Shown here piece by piece: positions 27,766-38,568 of a stretch of 64,000 bases of DNA. Numbering within the stretch: the stretch's first letter is position 1; each line of letters begins with the position of its first letter. Position numbers and translations under genes: made by a program. This DNA comes from Bacillota bacterium (GTDB taxonomy: Bacteria; Bacillota; Limnochordia; Limnochordales; ZCTH02-B6): contig PKQS01000010.1 in the NCBI GenBank assembly GCA_017577945.1, positions 310,001 through 374,000 of the forward strand, in the 5' to 3' direction. The notes below the pieces were generated by a model, which made no database searches, had not been told where the DNA came from, and saw only the letters and a program-made list of their open reading frames with translations.

Positions 27766-27766
27766 C

Positions 27767-27796
27767 GATCGGCGCCGGCCGGAGCCGGCGCCGGTC
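27767..27796 (-). terminator. Hairpin between eno and the secG promoter
   Basis: A 9-bp stem GGCGCCGGC/GCCGGCGCC, extendable to 13 bp with one G-U pair, around a 4-base loop. It lies about 40 bases after the eno stop and ends one base before the secG -35. There is no T-run on the minus strand, so the terminator call is tentative. Confidence 0.45.
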
Positions 27797-27834
27797 GTTT
27801 CGCCCTTCGCAGAACGCTCGTCGTCCGTGCGGGC

Positions 27835-29884
<2,050 letters not shown>

Positions 29885-29911
29885 CGTTCTCCTCCGCGAT
29901 CGAGCCGCTTC

Positions 29912-31102
29912 TTATTGCGGCCGGTCTTTCAGCACGGCGACGCCCGGCAGCTCCTTGCCCTCCAGGAACTCCAGCGACGCGCCGCCGCCCGTAGACACGT
30001 GGCTCATCTTGTCCGCCAGGCCGAACTTCTCCACCGCGGCCGCCGAGTCGCCGCCGCCCACGATGGTGACCGCGTCGCTCTCGGCCATGGCCCGGGCAAT
30101 CTCCGCGGTGCCTTCCGCGAACGGCTCCCACTCGAAGACGCCCATGGGCCCGTTCCACACGATGGTCTTGGCCCGGCTGATCTCCTTGGCGAACAACTTG
30201 CGCGTCTTCGGCCCGATGTCGAGTCCCTGCCAGTCGGCGGGAATTTCCGACACGTCCACCACTTTGCGGGCCGCGTCCGGCGCGAACTTGTCCGCCACCA
30301 CCACGTCGACGGGCAGCAGGAACGTGACGCCGCGCTGCTTGGCTTCCGCCATGAGCTCCTTGGCCAGCTCCAGCCGCTCCTCGTCGACGATGGACTTGCC
30401 CACTTCATACCCTTGCGCCTTCAAGAACGTGTACGCCATGCCGCCGCCGATGGCGATGGCGTCCACCTTCGGCAGCAAGTTGCGGATGACCCCGATCTTG
30501 TCGGACACCTTAGCGCCGCCCAGGATGGCCAGGAACGGCCGCTCGGGGTTCTCCAGCGCCCGGCCCAGGTACTCGAGCTCCTTCTGCATGAGGAACCCGG
30601 CCGCCGCCGGCAGCAGCTGGGCCACGCCCACGGTGGAGGCGTGAGCCCGGTGCGCCGTGCCGAACGCGTCGTTCACGTACGCGTCGGCGATGGCCGCCAG
30701 CTGTTTGGCGAACTCGGGGTCGTTCTTCTCTTCGCCCGGATAGAACCGGATGTTCTCCAACAGCAGCACTTCGCCGTCTTTCAGCTGCGCCGCCGCGGCC
30801 TCCACCTCGGGCCCGACGCAGGCGGGAACCGTCTTCACTTCGGTCCCCAAAAGCTGGCTCAGGCGGCGGGCCACCGGCGCCATGCGCAGCTCCTCCACCA
30901 CCTTGCCCTTCGGGCGGCCCAGGTGGCTGACGAGGATGACGCGCGCCCCTTGCCGGCGCAAGTATTCAATCGTCGGCAGCGCCGCGCGGATGCGGGTGTC
31001 GTCGGCGACTTCGCCATCCTGCAGCGGGACGTTGAAGTCGACCCGCACCAGCACGCGCTTGCCGGCCATGTCAAGGTCGGATACGGTCATCTTGTTCCAC
31101 AT
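29912..31102 (-). CDS. pgk: Phosphoglycerate kinase
   Basis: Transfers phosphate from 1,3-bisphosphoglycerate to ADP. The 396 residues contain the N-domain [11 protein letters not shown], the SHLGRPKG substrate loop, the hinge and C-domain [13 protein letters not shown], and the nucleotide loop [14 protein letters not shown]. The ATG is only three bases past the gapA stop, and its ribosome site (GGGAG) lies within the gapA stop region, so expression is coupled to gapA. Confidence 0.97.
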   Translation of the reverse strand: MWNKMTVSDLDMAGKRVLVRVDFNVPLQDGEVADDTRIRAALPTIEYLRRQGARVILVSHLGRPKGKVVEELRMAPVARRLSQLLGTEVKTVPACVGPEVEAAAAQLKDGEVLLLENIRFYPGEEKNDPEFAKQLAAIADAYVNDAFGTAHRAHASTVGVAQLLPAAAGFLMQKELEYLGRALENPERPFLAILGGAKVSDKIGVIRNLLPKVDAIAIGGGMAYTFLKAQGYEVGKSIVDEERLELAKELMAEAKQRGVTFLLPVDVVVADKFAPDAARKVVDVSEIPADWQGLDIGPKTRKLFAKEISRAKTIVWNGPMGVFEWEPFAEGTAEIARAMAESDAVTIVGGGDSAAAVEKFGLADKMSHVSTGGGASLEFLEGKELPGVAVLKDRPQ

Positions 31103-31105
31103 GGG

Positions 31106-32110
31106 CTACTCCCGCCCATCCATGTACTTGATCAGGTCGACCACGCGAGCCGAGTAACCCCACTCGTTGTCGTACCAGGCCACGACCTTGGCGAAGTCGC
31201 CGTCCATGACCCGGGTCAGCGGAGCGTCCACGATCGAGGAGCGAGAGTCGCGCAAGAAGTCGGACGAGACCAGTTCCTCGTCGGAGACGCCCAGGATGCC
31301 CTTCAGCGAGCCGGCCGCAGCCTGCCGGAACGCCTCGTTGATCTCCTCGGCCGTCGTGGATTTCTCCAACTCCACGACCAAGTCGACCATCGACACGTTG
31401 GGCGTGGGCACGCGCACCGCGAAGCCGTCCAGACGGCCCTTCAGGTGCGGCAGCACGAGCCCGACCGCCTTGGCGGCGCCGGTCGTCGTCGGCACGATGT
31501 TGAGCGCCGCCGCGCGAGCGCGCCGCTTGTCCTTGTGGATCAGGTCCAGCACCCGCTGGTCGTTGGTGTACGAGTGAACGGTCGTCATCCAGCCGCGCTT
31601 GATGCCGAACTGGTCGTCAAGCACCTTGGCTACCGGGGCCAGGCAGTTGGTCGTGCACGACGCGTTGGACACGATGTGGTGCTTCGCGGGATCGTAGAGC
31701 TCGTGGTTGACGCCCATGACGATGGTGATGTCTTCGTTCTTCGCCGGCGCCGTGATGATGACCTTGCGGGCACCCGCCGTCAGGTGCTGCCCCGCCTTCT
31801 CGCGGTCGCGGAAGACGCCCGTAGCTTCGACCACGTAATCGACGCCCAGGTCCTTCCACGGCAGCTTCGCAGGATCCTTTTCCGCCAGCATGCGGATGCG
31901 CCGCTGGCCCACGATCATCTCGTCGCCTTCGACCCGCACGTCGACGCCCAGCGGACCGAAGACCGAGTCGTACTTGAGCAGATGCGCCAGCGTCTCGGCG
32001 TCGGACAAGTCGTTAATGGCCACGAACTCGATGTCCGGATCCGCCAGCGCAACCCGCAGCACCGTGCGTCCGATGCGCCCAAAACCGTTGATAGCTACAC
32101 GCACTGCCAC
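31106..32110 (-). CDS. gap: Glyceraldehyde-3-phosphate dehydrogenase
   Basis: Oxidises and phosphorylates glyceraldehyde 3-phosphate with NAD(P)+. The 334 residues have the dinucleotide fold INGFGRIGR, the [19 protein letters not shown] segment, the catalytic Cys in SNASCTTNC, the His of the [10 protein letters not shown] segment, and WYDNEWGYS. The first of two closely spaced GTG codons was chosen (AAGGAGG 9 bases upstream). It heads the gap-pgk-tpiA-eno group. No cggR repressor gene precedes it; instead whiA, yvcK and rapZ lie upstream. No convincing promoter was found in the 102 bases before it, so read-through from whiA is possible. Confidence 0.96.
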   Translation of the reverse strand: MAVRVAINGFGRIGRTVLRVALADPDIEFVAINDLSDAETLAHLLKYDSVFGPLGVDVRVEGDEMIVGQRRIRMLAEKDPAKLPWKDLGVDYVVEATGVFRDREKAGQHLTAGARKVIITAPAKNEDITIVMGVNHELYDPAKHHIVSNASCTTNCLAPVAKVLDDQFGIKRGWMTTVHSYTNDQRVLDLIHKDKRRARAAALNIVPTTTGAAKAVGLVLPHLKGRLDGFAVRVPTPNVSMVDLVVELEKSTTAEEINEAFRQAAAGSLKGILGVSDEELVSSDFLRDSRSSIVDAPLTRVMDGDFAKVVAWYDNEWGYSARVVDLIKYMDGRE

Positions 32111-32212
32111 TTCGCAACTCCTCCTTATGCTGTTGCTAGCCCCGCACTGCCACACGTAACGCTGCCGCCCGCAGCAATTGTTTTCTCCGTTTTAGTGCCG
32201 CTCCACACGTCT

Positions 32213-33094
32213 CTAGGCGTTGTTACTTCCACTTTGTACCGGCCGATTCCTGCGCAGCGCCTCAGCGATGGCGGCCAGCCGGCGCATGCGGTGGTTGACG
32301 GCCGACTTGCTCAGCGGCGGGTCGAAGCGCTGCCCCAGATCGCGGAGGCTCGCGTCGGGCTGCGCCAGCCGCGCCGCGGCCAGCTCCCGCAGCGCCGGGG
32401 GCAAGCGGTTCAGCCCCAGGTGCTGTTCGATCAAGCGGATGTCCTCCAGCTGCTTCATCGCGGCCGCCACCGCCTTCTCCACGTTGGAGGTCTCCGCGTT
32501 GACGAGCCGGTTGATCTGGCCCCGCATCTCCTTCAAGACGCGGAAGTCCTCCAGTTCCAGCAAGGCTCCGTGCGCTTCCGTCAGCCCCAGCAAATCCGCA
32601 ATGGCGTCGCCGCCTTTGATGTAAACCACCTCGTCGGCTTTGCGCCGCATGCGGCCCGCCGTAATGCCGTAGCGGGCCAGCAGTGCCAGCAGCCGCTCCG
32701 CCAGCTCGAGCGAGGAGACGACGAACTCCAGATGATAACCGGACTCAGGCTCGGAGACCGACCCGCGGCTCAGCCACGCGCCGCGCAAATACGCCCGGCC
32801 GCAGCAATCCCGCTCGTAGACGCCCGGTCCCGACGGAGGCGGCGCGACCAGGTGCACGAGGAAACGGCCGCGCCGCGAGCGGCGCGCCTCGATGACGGGC
32901 GCCTGGCCTTGGACCTGCTTCGCCAGCGTGTAAACTTTGCGCGCCACCGCCGCGGTGCGGGCCACGATGCGCAAACCCCCGCCGGCCTCTTCGCCGGCGA
33001 AGTCAGCGAACGCCGCCAGTTCAGCCCGCTGACAGCAGCGCCGCGCCGGAAGCGCGTGCGCCAGTTCGCCCCGCACCCGACGGGAAAAGTCCAA
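32213..33094 (-). CDS. whiA: DNA-binding protein WhiA
   Basis: Conserved Gram-positive regulator; in Streptomyces it controls sporulation septation and in Bacillus it affects division and chromosome segregation. The 293 residues have a LAGLIDADG-like homing-endonuclease fold (about 90-200; CCGRAYLRGAWLSRGSV, GYHLEFVV) and a C-terminal helix-turn-helix (about 225-290) with LPPALRELAAARLAQPDASL and KSAVNHRMRRL. It starts with TTG preceded by AAGGAGG. The order rapZ-yvcK-whiA is conserved across Bacillota and Actinomycetota. Confidence 0.95.
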   Translation of the reverse strand: MDFSRRVRGELAHALPARRCCQRAELAAFADFAGEEAGGGLRIVARTAAVARKVYTLAKQVQGQAPVIEARRSRRGRFLVHLVAPPPSGPGVYERDCCGRAYLRGAWLSRGSVSEPESGYHLEFVVSSLELAERLLALLARYGITAGRMRRKADEVVYIKGGDAIADLLGLTEAHGALLELEDFRVLKEMRGQINRLVNAETSNVEKAVAAAMKQLEDIRLIEQHLGLNRLPPALRELAAARLAQPDASLRDLGQRFDPPLSKSAVNHRMRRLAAIAEALRRNRPVQSGSNNA

Positions 33095-33155
33095 GGCCTA
33101 TCCTCCTTCCGTCTCGCTCCGCGGGCGGACGCCGCCGCGCCGCCCGTGCGGAACC

Positions 33156-34514
33156 TCACCAGCCGGCGCGCCGCGGCGCCGCGGGAAAAAGCCACTCGAG
33201 CAGCGGGCTGCGCCCCCGTCCCCGGCGGGCGCGGTGCGTCTGCCACAACTCCTCGATGGCCCGGGCCAGCAGCGCCGAGTCGTGCCGCACCAGCTCGGTC
33301 TGGCTCACCAAGAACCGCGTCACCGGCACGACGCCCAGCGCCCGCACGTTCTTCACGTCGGGGATCACGAGCACCTGGCCCGTACGGCGGTACTTTTCCT
33401 CCAGCGCCGGATGCACCCGGCCCCGGTGCAGCAGCGCGTAGTCGACGATCCCCGGCCCCACGTGGTCAAACAAGGCGCGCAAGTGATCCGACGCCCGGTA
33501 GCCGTCGGTCTCGCCGGGCTGCGTCATCACGTTGCAGACGTAGATGCGCAGCGCCTGCGACTCGCGGATGGCATCCGCGAGGCCGGGCACCAGCAAGTTC
33601 GGCAGCACGCTGGTGTACAAGCTCCCCGGCCCCAGCACGATGACGTCGGCTTCGCGCAAAGCCCGCAGCGCGTCGTCCAATGGCCTCGCGTCCGCCGGCT
33701 CCAGATAAACCCTGCGGATGCGGCGCCCCGGCTGGGGGATCTGGCTTTCGCCCACAGCCGTGCCCCCGTCCTCGTACTCAGCCCGCAGCACGACCGAATC
33801 CAGCGTCGACGGCAGCACCCGGCCCCGCACCGCCAGCACCTTGCTGGACTCCCGCACCGCTTGCTCGAAATCGCCCGTAATATCGGTCATGGCGGCGATG
33901 AACAAGTTGCCGAACGAGTGGCCTTTCAGGCCGTTGCCGCTGGGAAACCGGTACTGGAACAGCTGCTCCATCAGCGCCTCGGTATCCGCCAGCGCGACCA
34001 ACGTGTTGCGGATATCGCCGGGCGGCAGGACACCGAGCTCCTCCCGCAGCCGGCCCGAGCTGCCGCCGTCGTCGGCCACGGTGACGATGGCGGTGATGTT
34101 GCTGGTCCACTGCTTCAGGCCGCGCAGCATCGTGCTGAGGCCCGTCCCGCCGCCGATGGCCACCACTTTCGGCCCGCGCCGCAAATGGTGGGCGTTGTAG
34201 ACGACCTCCGCCAAGTTCTCCAGCCGGTGCGGAGCCGCCGCGCTGACGACCGCATACACCATGCCCCGCAGCCCCAGGACGACGAGCGCCAAGCCCAGCG
34301 CGCCCGTCACCGCGCCCGCCGCCGGGGCGACTTCCTCGGGAAGCCAGCTCAGCAACAGGCCCAGCCAGTGCCGCGTCTCCCGCTCGATGGCGGCCAGCAG
34401 CTCGACGTTAACCACCCACGCCAGCCCGGCGCTCATCAGCAGCACGCCACCGAAAATCACCAGCAGCCAGCGCTTGACGCCCAGCCCGGGGTAGAGCCAC
34501 TTCCAGAACTGCAT
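33156..34514 (-). CDS. yvcK: Gluconeogenesis factor YvcK (CofD-like) with membrane anchor
   Basis: UDP-GlcNAc-binding regulator of wall synthesis and of growth on gluconeogenic carbon. The 452 residues start with two hydrophobic helices (about 12-40 and 65-90), a variant common in clostridia and relatives. The CofD-like domain follows: VVAIGGGTGLSTMLRGLK, VTVADDGGSSGRLREELG, PPGDIRNTLVALAD, the SGNGLKGHSFGNLFIAAM stretch, and LGPGSLYTSVLPNLLV. The ATG (GGGAG 8 bases upstream) was preferred over a GTG nine bases earlier. It lies 26 bases after rapZ. The C-terminus is Arg-rich. Confidence 0.94.
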   Translation of the reverse strand: MQFWKWLYPGLGVKRWLLVIFGGVLLMSAGLAWVVNVELLAAIERETRHWLGLLLSWLPEEVAPAAGAVTGALGLALVVLGLRGMVYAVVSAAAPHRLENLAEVVYNAHHLRRGPKVVAIGGGTGLSTMLRGLKQWTSNITAIVTVADDGGSSGRLREELGVLPPGDIRNTLVALADTEALMEQLFQYRFPSGNGLKGHSFGNLFIAAMTDITGDFEQAVRESSKVLAVRGRVLPSTLDSVVLRAEYEDGGTAVGESQIPQPGRRIRRVYLEPADARPLDDALRALREADVIVLGPGSLYTSVLPNLLVPGLADAIRESQALRIYVCNVMTQPGETDGYRASDHLRALFDHVGPGIVDYALLHRGRVHPALEEKYRRTGQVLVIPDVKNVRALGVVPVTRFLVSQTELVRHDSALLARAIEELWQTHRARRGRGRSPLLEWLFPAAPRRAGW

Positions 34515-34540
34515 GCGCGTCACTCCCGCCCCGGGAGGGA

Positions 34541-35461
34541 TTACCCCTCCAGGTCGCGATGCCGCACGGTCACCCGCATCCCTTTGTCACGCAAGTGTTC
34601 GCCGAGACGGCGAGCGACGACGACGGACCGATGGCGCCCTCCCGTACAGCCGATGCCGATCAGTACGTGACTGCGGCCCTCCTGCGCATACTGCGACAGC
34701 AAGAAGTCGAGGTACTCGATGGTCTTCTCCATGAACCGGCGGGCTGCAGGCCACTTCAGCACGTACTCCTCCACCGCCGGATCGTTGCCCGTCAGCTCCG
34801 CCAGGCTCTCCACCCAGTACGGGTTGGGAAGGAAGCGGACGTCGAGCACCAAATCCGCGTCGATGGGAACACCGTGCTTGAAGCCGAACGACATGACGGT
34901 CACCGCCATGCCCGCCGTTCCGTCCTCGGCGAACAAGCGGCTGATGGTCTCGCGGAGCTGGTGGGGGGTCATGCCGCTCGTGTCCAGCACGCGGTGAGCT
35001 TTGCTCCGCAGCTCCTGCAGCCGGGCCCGCTCGGCGGCGATGGCGTCCAGGATGCTCCCTTCCGGCATGAGCGGGTGGCGGCGCCGCGTCTCCTTGAAGC
35101 GCCGCACCAGCACGTCGTCGGAAGCCTCCAGGAACAAAATGGTGTACGGCAGGCCCAGGCGCTCGATTTCGCGCAGCGCGTCGAAGACGTGGTCGAAAAA
35201 CTTGCCGCCGCGGATGTCGATGACCAGCGCCACTTTGGGGAAGTCCAAGCCGGCGCGCACGCACAGCTCGGCAAACTTGGGAATCAGCTCCGGCGGCAAG
35301 TTGTCGACGCAAAAGTAGCCTAGGTCCTCGAAGCAGCGCATGGCCGCGCTCTTGCCCGCGCCCGAGAGCCCGGTGATAATCACGAACTGGAGCGGTTTAG
35401 GCGCTTCCGTGCCCGCTGCGGCCGGTGCGCCTTCGGCGCGCAGCGTTCCTTCGGTGTCCAT
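34541..35461 (-). CDS. rapZ: RNase adapter protein RapZ / nucleotide-binding protein YvcJ
   Basis: P-loop protein of 306 residues. In E. coli RapZ senses GlcN6P and controls glmS mRNA decay; in Bacillus the homologue binds nucleotides and affects competence. Visible are Walker A TGLSGAGKSAAM near 30, the conserved DNLPPELIPKFAEL, LEASDDVLVRRFKETRRRHP and the C-terminal GIGCTGGRHRSVVVA. The first 20 residues are Ala-rich and not conserved. It begins the rapZ-yvcK-whiA run; nagB lies 123 bases upstream. That gap contains an AT-rich stretch but no promoter that I would defend. Confidence 0.94.
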   Translation of the reverse strand: MDTEGTLRAEGAPAAAGTEAPKPLQFVIITGLSGAGKSAAMRCFEDLGYFCVDNLPPELIPKFAELCVRAGLDFPKVALVIDIRGGKFFDHVFDALREIERLGLPYTILFLEASDDVLVRRFKETRRRHPLMPEGSILDAIAAERARLQELRSKAHRVLDTSGMTPHQLRETISRLFAEDGTAGMAVTVMSFGFKHGVPIDADLVLDVRFLPNPYWVESLAELTGNDPAVEEYVLKWPAARRFMEKTIEYLDFLLSQYAQEGRSHVLIGIGCTGGRHRSVVVARRLGEHLRDKGMRVTVRHRDLEG

Positions 35462-35584
35462 GCCCTCACCTCCCCAGCCCGTCGCGCGGACGAGCCCGTC
35501 GGCCAGCGTACCGCTTCCTCTCGGATCTTATCAAAAATATGCGCTGCCGCGCGCGTCGTCGTGCAAGAAATTACATCCGTACTG

Positions 35585-36328
35585 TTACGCGCGCCCTGCG
35601 GGCAGCTGCGACGCCGCCGCTTCGTCAAGGAGGAAGGTGACGGTCGGATGCCGCTGCAGCACCGAGGCGGGGACCTCTTCCGTCACCGGCCCGGCCACCG
35701 CCGCCGCGATGGCTCTAGCCTTGCCGGCGCCGGAAGCCAGAAGCAGCACCCGCTTGGCCTCAAGAATCGTCTGGATGCCCATCGTAATGCCGTAGCGCGG
35801 CACGTCGTCCACCGTGGCGAACGTTACCCCGTCGGCCGCGGCACGCCGCGTCTCTTCCGCCAGCGGTCCCACGTGGGTGCGGGAGTCGAACGACGTGCCC
35901 GGCTCGTTGAAGGCGATGTGGCCGTTGGCGCCGATGCCCAGGATGACGAAATCTAAACCGCCGGCCCGCCGGATGGCTTCCTCGTACGCCCGGCACGCCG
36001 CGTCGTCGGCGGCCAGCGCGTCGGGCCAGTGGGCTTGATGGCGGGGGATGTTGACGTGATCCAAGAGGTGCGCCTTGATGTAATAGGCGAAGCTGGCTGG
36101 ATGATCGGGCCCGAGGCCCGCGTAGTCGTCGAGGTTGAACGTCGTCAAGCGGGAGAAGTCAAGGCCCTCTTCGCGATGGCGGCGCACCAGCTCCTCGTAC
36201 ATGCCCTTGGGGGTATTGCCCGTAGGCAAGCCGAGCACCGCGTCGGGCCGCTCCTTGATGAAGCCGGCGACGATGTCCGCCGCCTTGCGGCTCATCTCAC
36301 GGTAATCTCGCACGACGATGACGTCCAC
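35585..36328 (-). CDS. nagB: Glucosamine-6-phosphate deaminase
   Basis: Converts glucosamine 6-phosphate to fructose 6-phosphate and ammonia, linking amino-sugar catabolism to glycolysis. The 247 residues show GLPTGNTPKGMYEEL, FNLDDYAGL (catalytic Asp) and LGIGANGHIAFNEPGTSF with the catalytic His. Asn precedes the Gly-His here as in Bacillus NagB, where E. coli has Asp. The GTG at 36328 has AGGGGG at good spacing. It follows nagA by 12 bases, so the two form a nagA-nagB unit. Confidence 0.94.
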   Translation of the reverse strand: MDVIVVRDYREMSRKAADIVAGFIKERPDAVLGLPTGNTPKGMYEELVRRHREEGLDFSRLTTFNLDDYAGLGPDHPASFAYYIKAHLLDHVNIPRHQAHWPDALAADDAACRAYEEAIRRAGGLDFVILGIGANGHIAFNEPGTSFDSRTHVGPLAEETRRAAADGVTFATVDDVPRYGITMGIQTILEAKRVLLLASGAGKARAIAAAVAGPVTEEVPASVLQRHPTVTFLLDEAAASQLPAGRA

Positions 36329-36340
36329 TGGACCCACCCC

Positions 36341-37549
36341 CTAGCGAGAATACACGATGCGTCCCGCGACGACGGTCGCCTGCACCCGCAGGTCGTCGTC
36401 CAGTACGACGACGTCGCCGTCCTTGCCCGGCTCCAAGCTGCCCTTCCGGTCCGCGACGCCGATAATCCGGGCCGGCGTGGCCGAGGCCATCGTCACCGCC
36501 TCGGGCAGGGGCACGCCGACGGTGCGCACCAGGAACCGCACCGCCTCCCCCATGGTCAGCAGGCTCCCCGCGATGGTGTCCGGGCTGGCGGCAAGGCGCG
36601 CTTTGCCCCCTTGCACCAGCACGTCGAGGTCGCCCAGCTTGTACACGCCGTCCGGCAAGCCGCGAGCCCGCATACAGTCCGTCACCAGCGCGGTTCGCTG
36701 CGGGCCTTTGCAGGCCACGGCCAGGGCCAGGGCCGCCGGGTGGACGTGCTCTCCGTCCGCGATGAGCTCCACCGTCACCTCCGCGTGGGCCAACGCCGCG
36801 CCCACCACGCCGGGCTCACGGTGGTGCAAGCCCCGCATCGCGTTGAAGAGATGCGTCGCATGGCGGGCGCCCGCGGCGATGCCGGCGGCCGCTTCCTCGT
36901 ACGTCGCGTCCGAATGACCGATGGAAACGACGACGCCCCGCTCCGCCAGCCAGCGGATGGCGTCGACCGCGCCGGGCAGCTCGGGCGCCAGCGTCACCAG
37001 GCGCCACGTGCCGCCGGCCGCTGCGAACAGCTCCTCCAGCTCCTCCGGTGCGGGCGGCCGCATGTGCGCCGTATTTTGCGCACCGGCCCGCTTGGGGCTG
37101 ACGTACGGCCCCTCCAGATGCAAGCCGAGCACTTGCGCTCCGCCCGTCCACCGGCCGACGGCCTCGCGCACCGCCGCAGCCACCTCCAGCAGCCGGTCGT
37201 GCGGCGCCGTCACCGTCGTGGCGAGGAACGCCGTCGTGCCGTATTGCGCGTGGCAGCGGGCCACGGCGCACAAGGCGTCAAAGGTTGCGTCCATCGTGTC
37301 TCCGCCGCCGCCGCCGTGGACGTGAAGGTCGATAAAGCCCGGAACGATCCAGCCGCCTCGCGCGTCAACGAGCACCGCTCCGGCGTCGTTGCCGCGCCAC
37401 GCACTGGCAGGCCCGGCGAACAAAATACGGCCGCCGTCAATCACGACGGCGCCGTCGTCCACGATGCCGGCCGGAGTCAGCAGCCGACCGCCGCGGATCA
37501 CCGTACGGCGGGTCGCACCGAATGTTGCCAAGTTTTCACTCATCGTCAT
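36341..37549 (-). CDS. nagA: N-acetylglucosamine-6-phosphate deacetylase
   Basis: Amidohydrolase removing acetate from GlcNAc-6-phosphate. The 402 residues have the metal motif GFIDLHVHGGGGGDTMD near 70, the metal Glu in LGLHLEGPYVSPKRAGA, the ligand His residues in SIGHSDATYEEA and THLFNAM, and the catalytic Asp in LVTDCMRARG. The start overlaps the stop of the upstream FG-GAP gene (ATGA). Together with nagB it recycles wall or chitin-derived GlcNAc-6-P into fructose 6-phosphate. Confidence 0.95.
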   Translation of the reverse strand: MTMSENLATFGATRRTVIRGGRLLTPAGIVDDGAVVIDGGRILFAGPASAWRGNDAGAVLVDARGGWIVPGFIDLHVHGGGGGDTMDATFDALCAVARCHAQYGTTAFLATTVTAPHDRLLEVAAAVREAVGRWTGGAQVLGLHLEGPYVSPKRAGAQNTAHMRPPAPEELEELFAAAGGTWRLVTLAPELPGAVDAIRWLAERGVVVSIGHSDATYEEAAAGIAAGARHATHLFNAMRGLHHREPGVVGAALAHAEVTVELIADGEHVHPAALALAVACKGPQRTALVTDCMRARGLPDGVYKLGDLDVLVQGGKARLAASPDTIAGSLLTMGEAVRFLVRTVGVPLPEAVTMASATPARIIGVADRKGSLEPGKDGDVVVLDDDLRVQATVVAGRIVYSR

Positions 37550-38562
37550 TCGATTCCTTCCAAAATTCGAACTACGTGCAGGCGGCTCGGGTACCCGAGC
37601 ACCACCACCTGCAAGCCGCCGTCGCCGAAAAAGTCGCCGGCCGCGGCCGATGCGACCGCCCAGCCTAGCGGCACCGATTCGCCCACCAGCTGCAAGCCGC
37701 CGTCGTAGCGATATACGCTGACCCGGCCGCGATCATCCGCGGCCACCAGCAAGCGGCCGCCCTCCGCGGTGGCCAGGCCGAAGACGGGCGCCGGCCGGAA
37801 CGGCTGGGCCAGAACGCGCCGGTACGCCCCGTCTTGCCACGTCCACAACTGCACCTCGCCGGGGTTCCTAGCCGCGCCGACGTCCGCGACGATATCGAAA
37901 AACCCGCTGCCCGTCAGGTTCCCGCCCGCCAGCGAGCGGATCCGGCCCATGGCCTCCGTCTCCCACAGGGGCCGGAAGCGTCCGGCCAGCCAGCCCAGCA
38001 GCTCTACGCCTTTTTGCGGTGTGTAGACCGCATCCACCGAGTGGTGGCGCGCAACGGCGATCAGATCATATGGATGGTCCGGATGCCGGACGACCCCGAT
38101 CTCCTCGGGCGCGCCGACGCCGGGCTGTTCGTGCACGAGGGCGAACGTCGTCCCGTTCCACTGAAACAGGCGCAAGCGCGACTCCGTCAAGACCGCGATC
38201 TGCGCGACGCCCGCGCCGGTGAAGTCGCCGGCCGCGATGGCAACGTGGCTGGCCTGCTCCCACAAGTTGGGGCTGCGCCAGACGGGCGCGAACTCCTCCC
38301 CGTTCCAATACAGGACATACACGTACGCTTCGTTGGTTTCGTAATTGCGGCCGGAAACGGCCAAGCCCGTGCGCCCGTCGCCGAGAAAGTCACCGGCTTG
38401 GGCCTGCAGGAGAACCTGAAGCAGGAACGACTCGCGGCGGTGCACTTCCGGAAACTCGGCAGCCACGGCCGGCCACGCGGCCAGCGCCGCGGCCAGCCAA
38501 ACCCACGCCAAGGCGCGCCCAACCCGCCAGTACGCGGCACGCGCCCGCTCGCGTCCCGTCAA
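37546..38562 (-). CDS. Secreted FG-GAP/VCBS-like repeat protein
   Basis: A 338-residue exported protein with a signal peptide (VWLAAALAAWPAVA) and several degenerate FG-GAP/VCBS-type blades with Gly-Asp-Phe motifs: AGDFLGDGRTGLAVSG, AGDFTGAGVAQIAVL, GGNLTGSGFFDIVADV and AGDFFGDGGLQVVVLG. These suggest an extracytoplasmic beta-propeller. Its function is unknown. It is placed tightly between the GH15 gene (6 bases) and nagA (4-base overlap), so it is cotranslated with sugar-metabolism genes and might bind glycan or wall material. The start is taken as TTG at 38562, with moderate certainty. Confidence 0.75.
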   Translation of the reverse strand: MTGRERARAAYWRVGRALAWVWLAAALAAWPAVAAEFPEVHRRESFLLQVLLQAQAGDFLGDGRTGLAVSGRNYETNEAYVYVLYWNGEEFAPVWRSPNLWEQASHVAIAAGDFTGAGVAQIAVLTESRLRLFQWNGTTFALVHEQPGVGAPEEIGVVRHPDHPYDLIAVARHHSVDAVYTPQKGVELLGWLAGRFRPLWETEAMGRIRSLAGGNLTGSGFFDIVADVGAARNPGEVQLWTWQDGAYRRVLAQPFRPAPVFGLATAEGGRLLVAADDRGRVSVYRYDGGLQLVGESVPLGWAVASAAAGDFFGDGGLQVVVLGYPSRLHVVRILEGIE

Positions 38563-38568
38563 CCACCA

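Noticed and set aside
32111..32212. A regulatory leader, cggR-type operator or riboswitch before gap
   Set aside because: I saw no strong hairpin, operator repeat or promoter; the short gap is unremarkable and read-through from whiA is possible.
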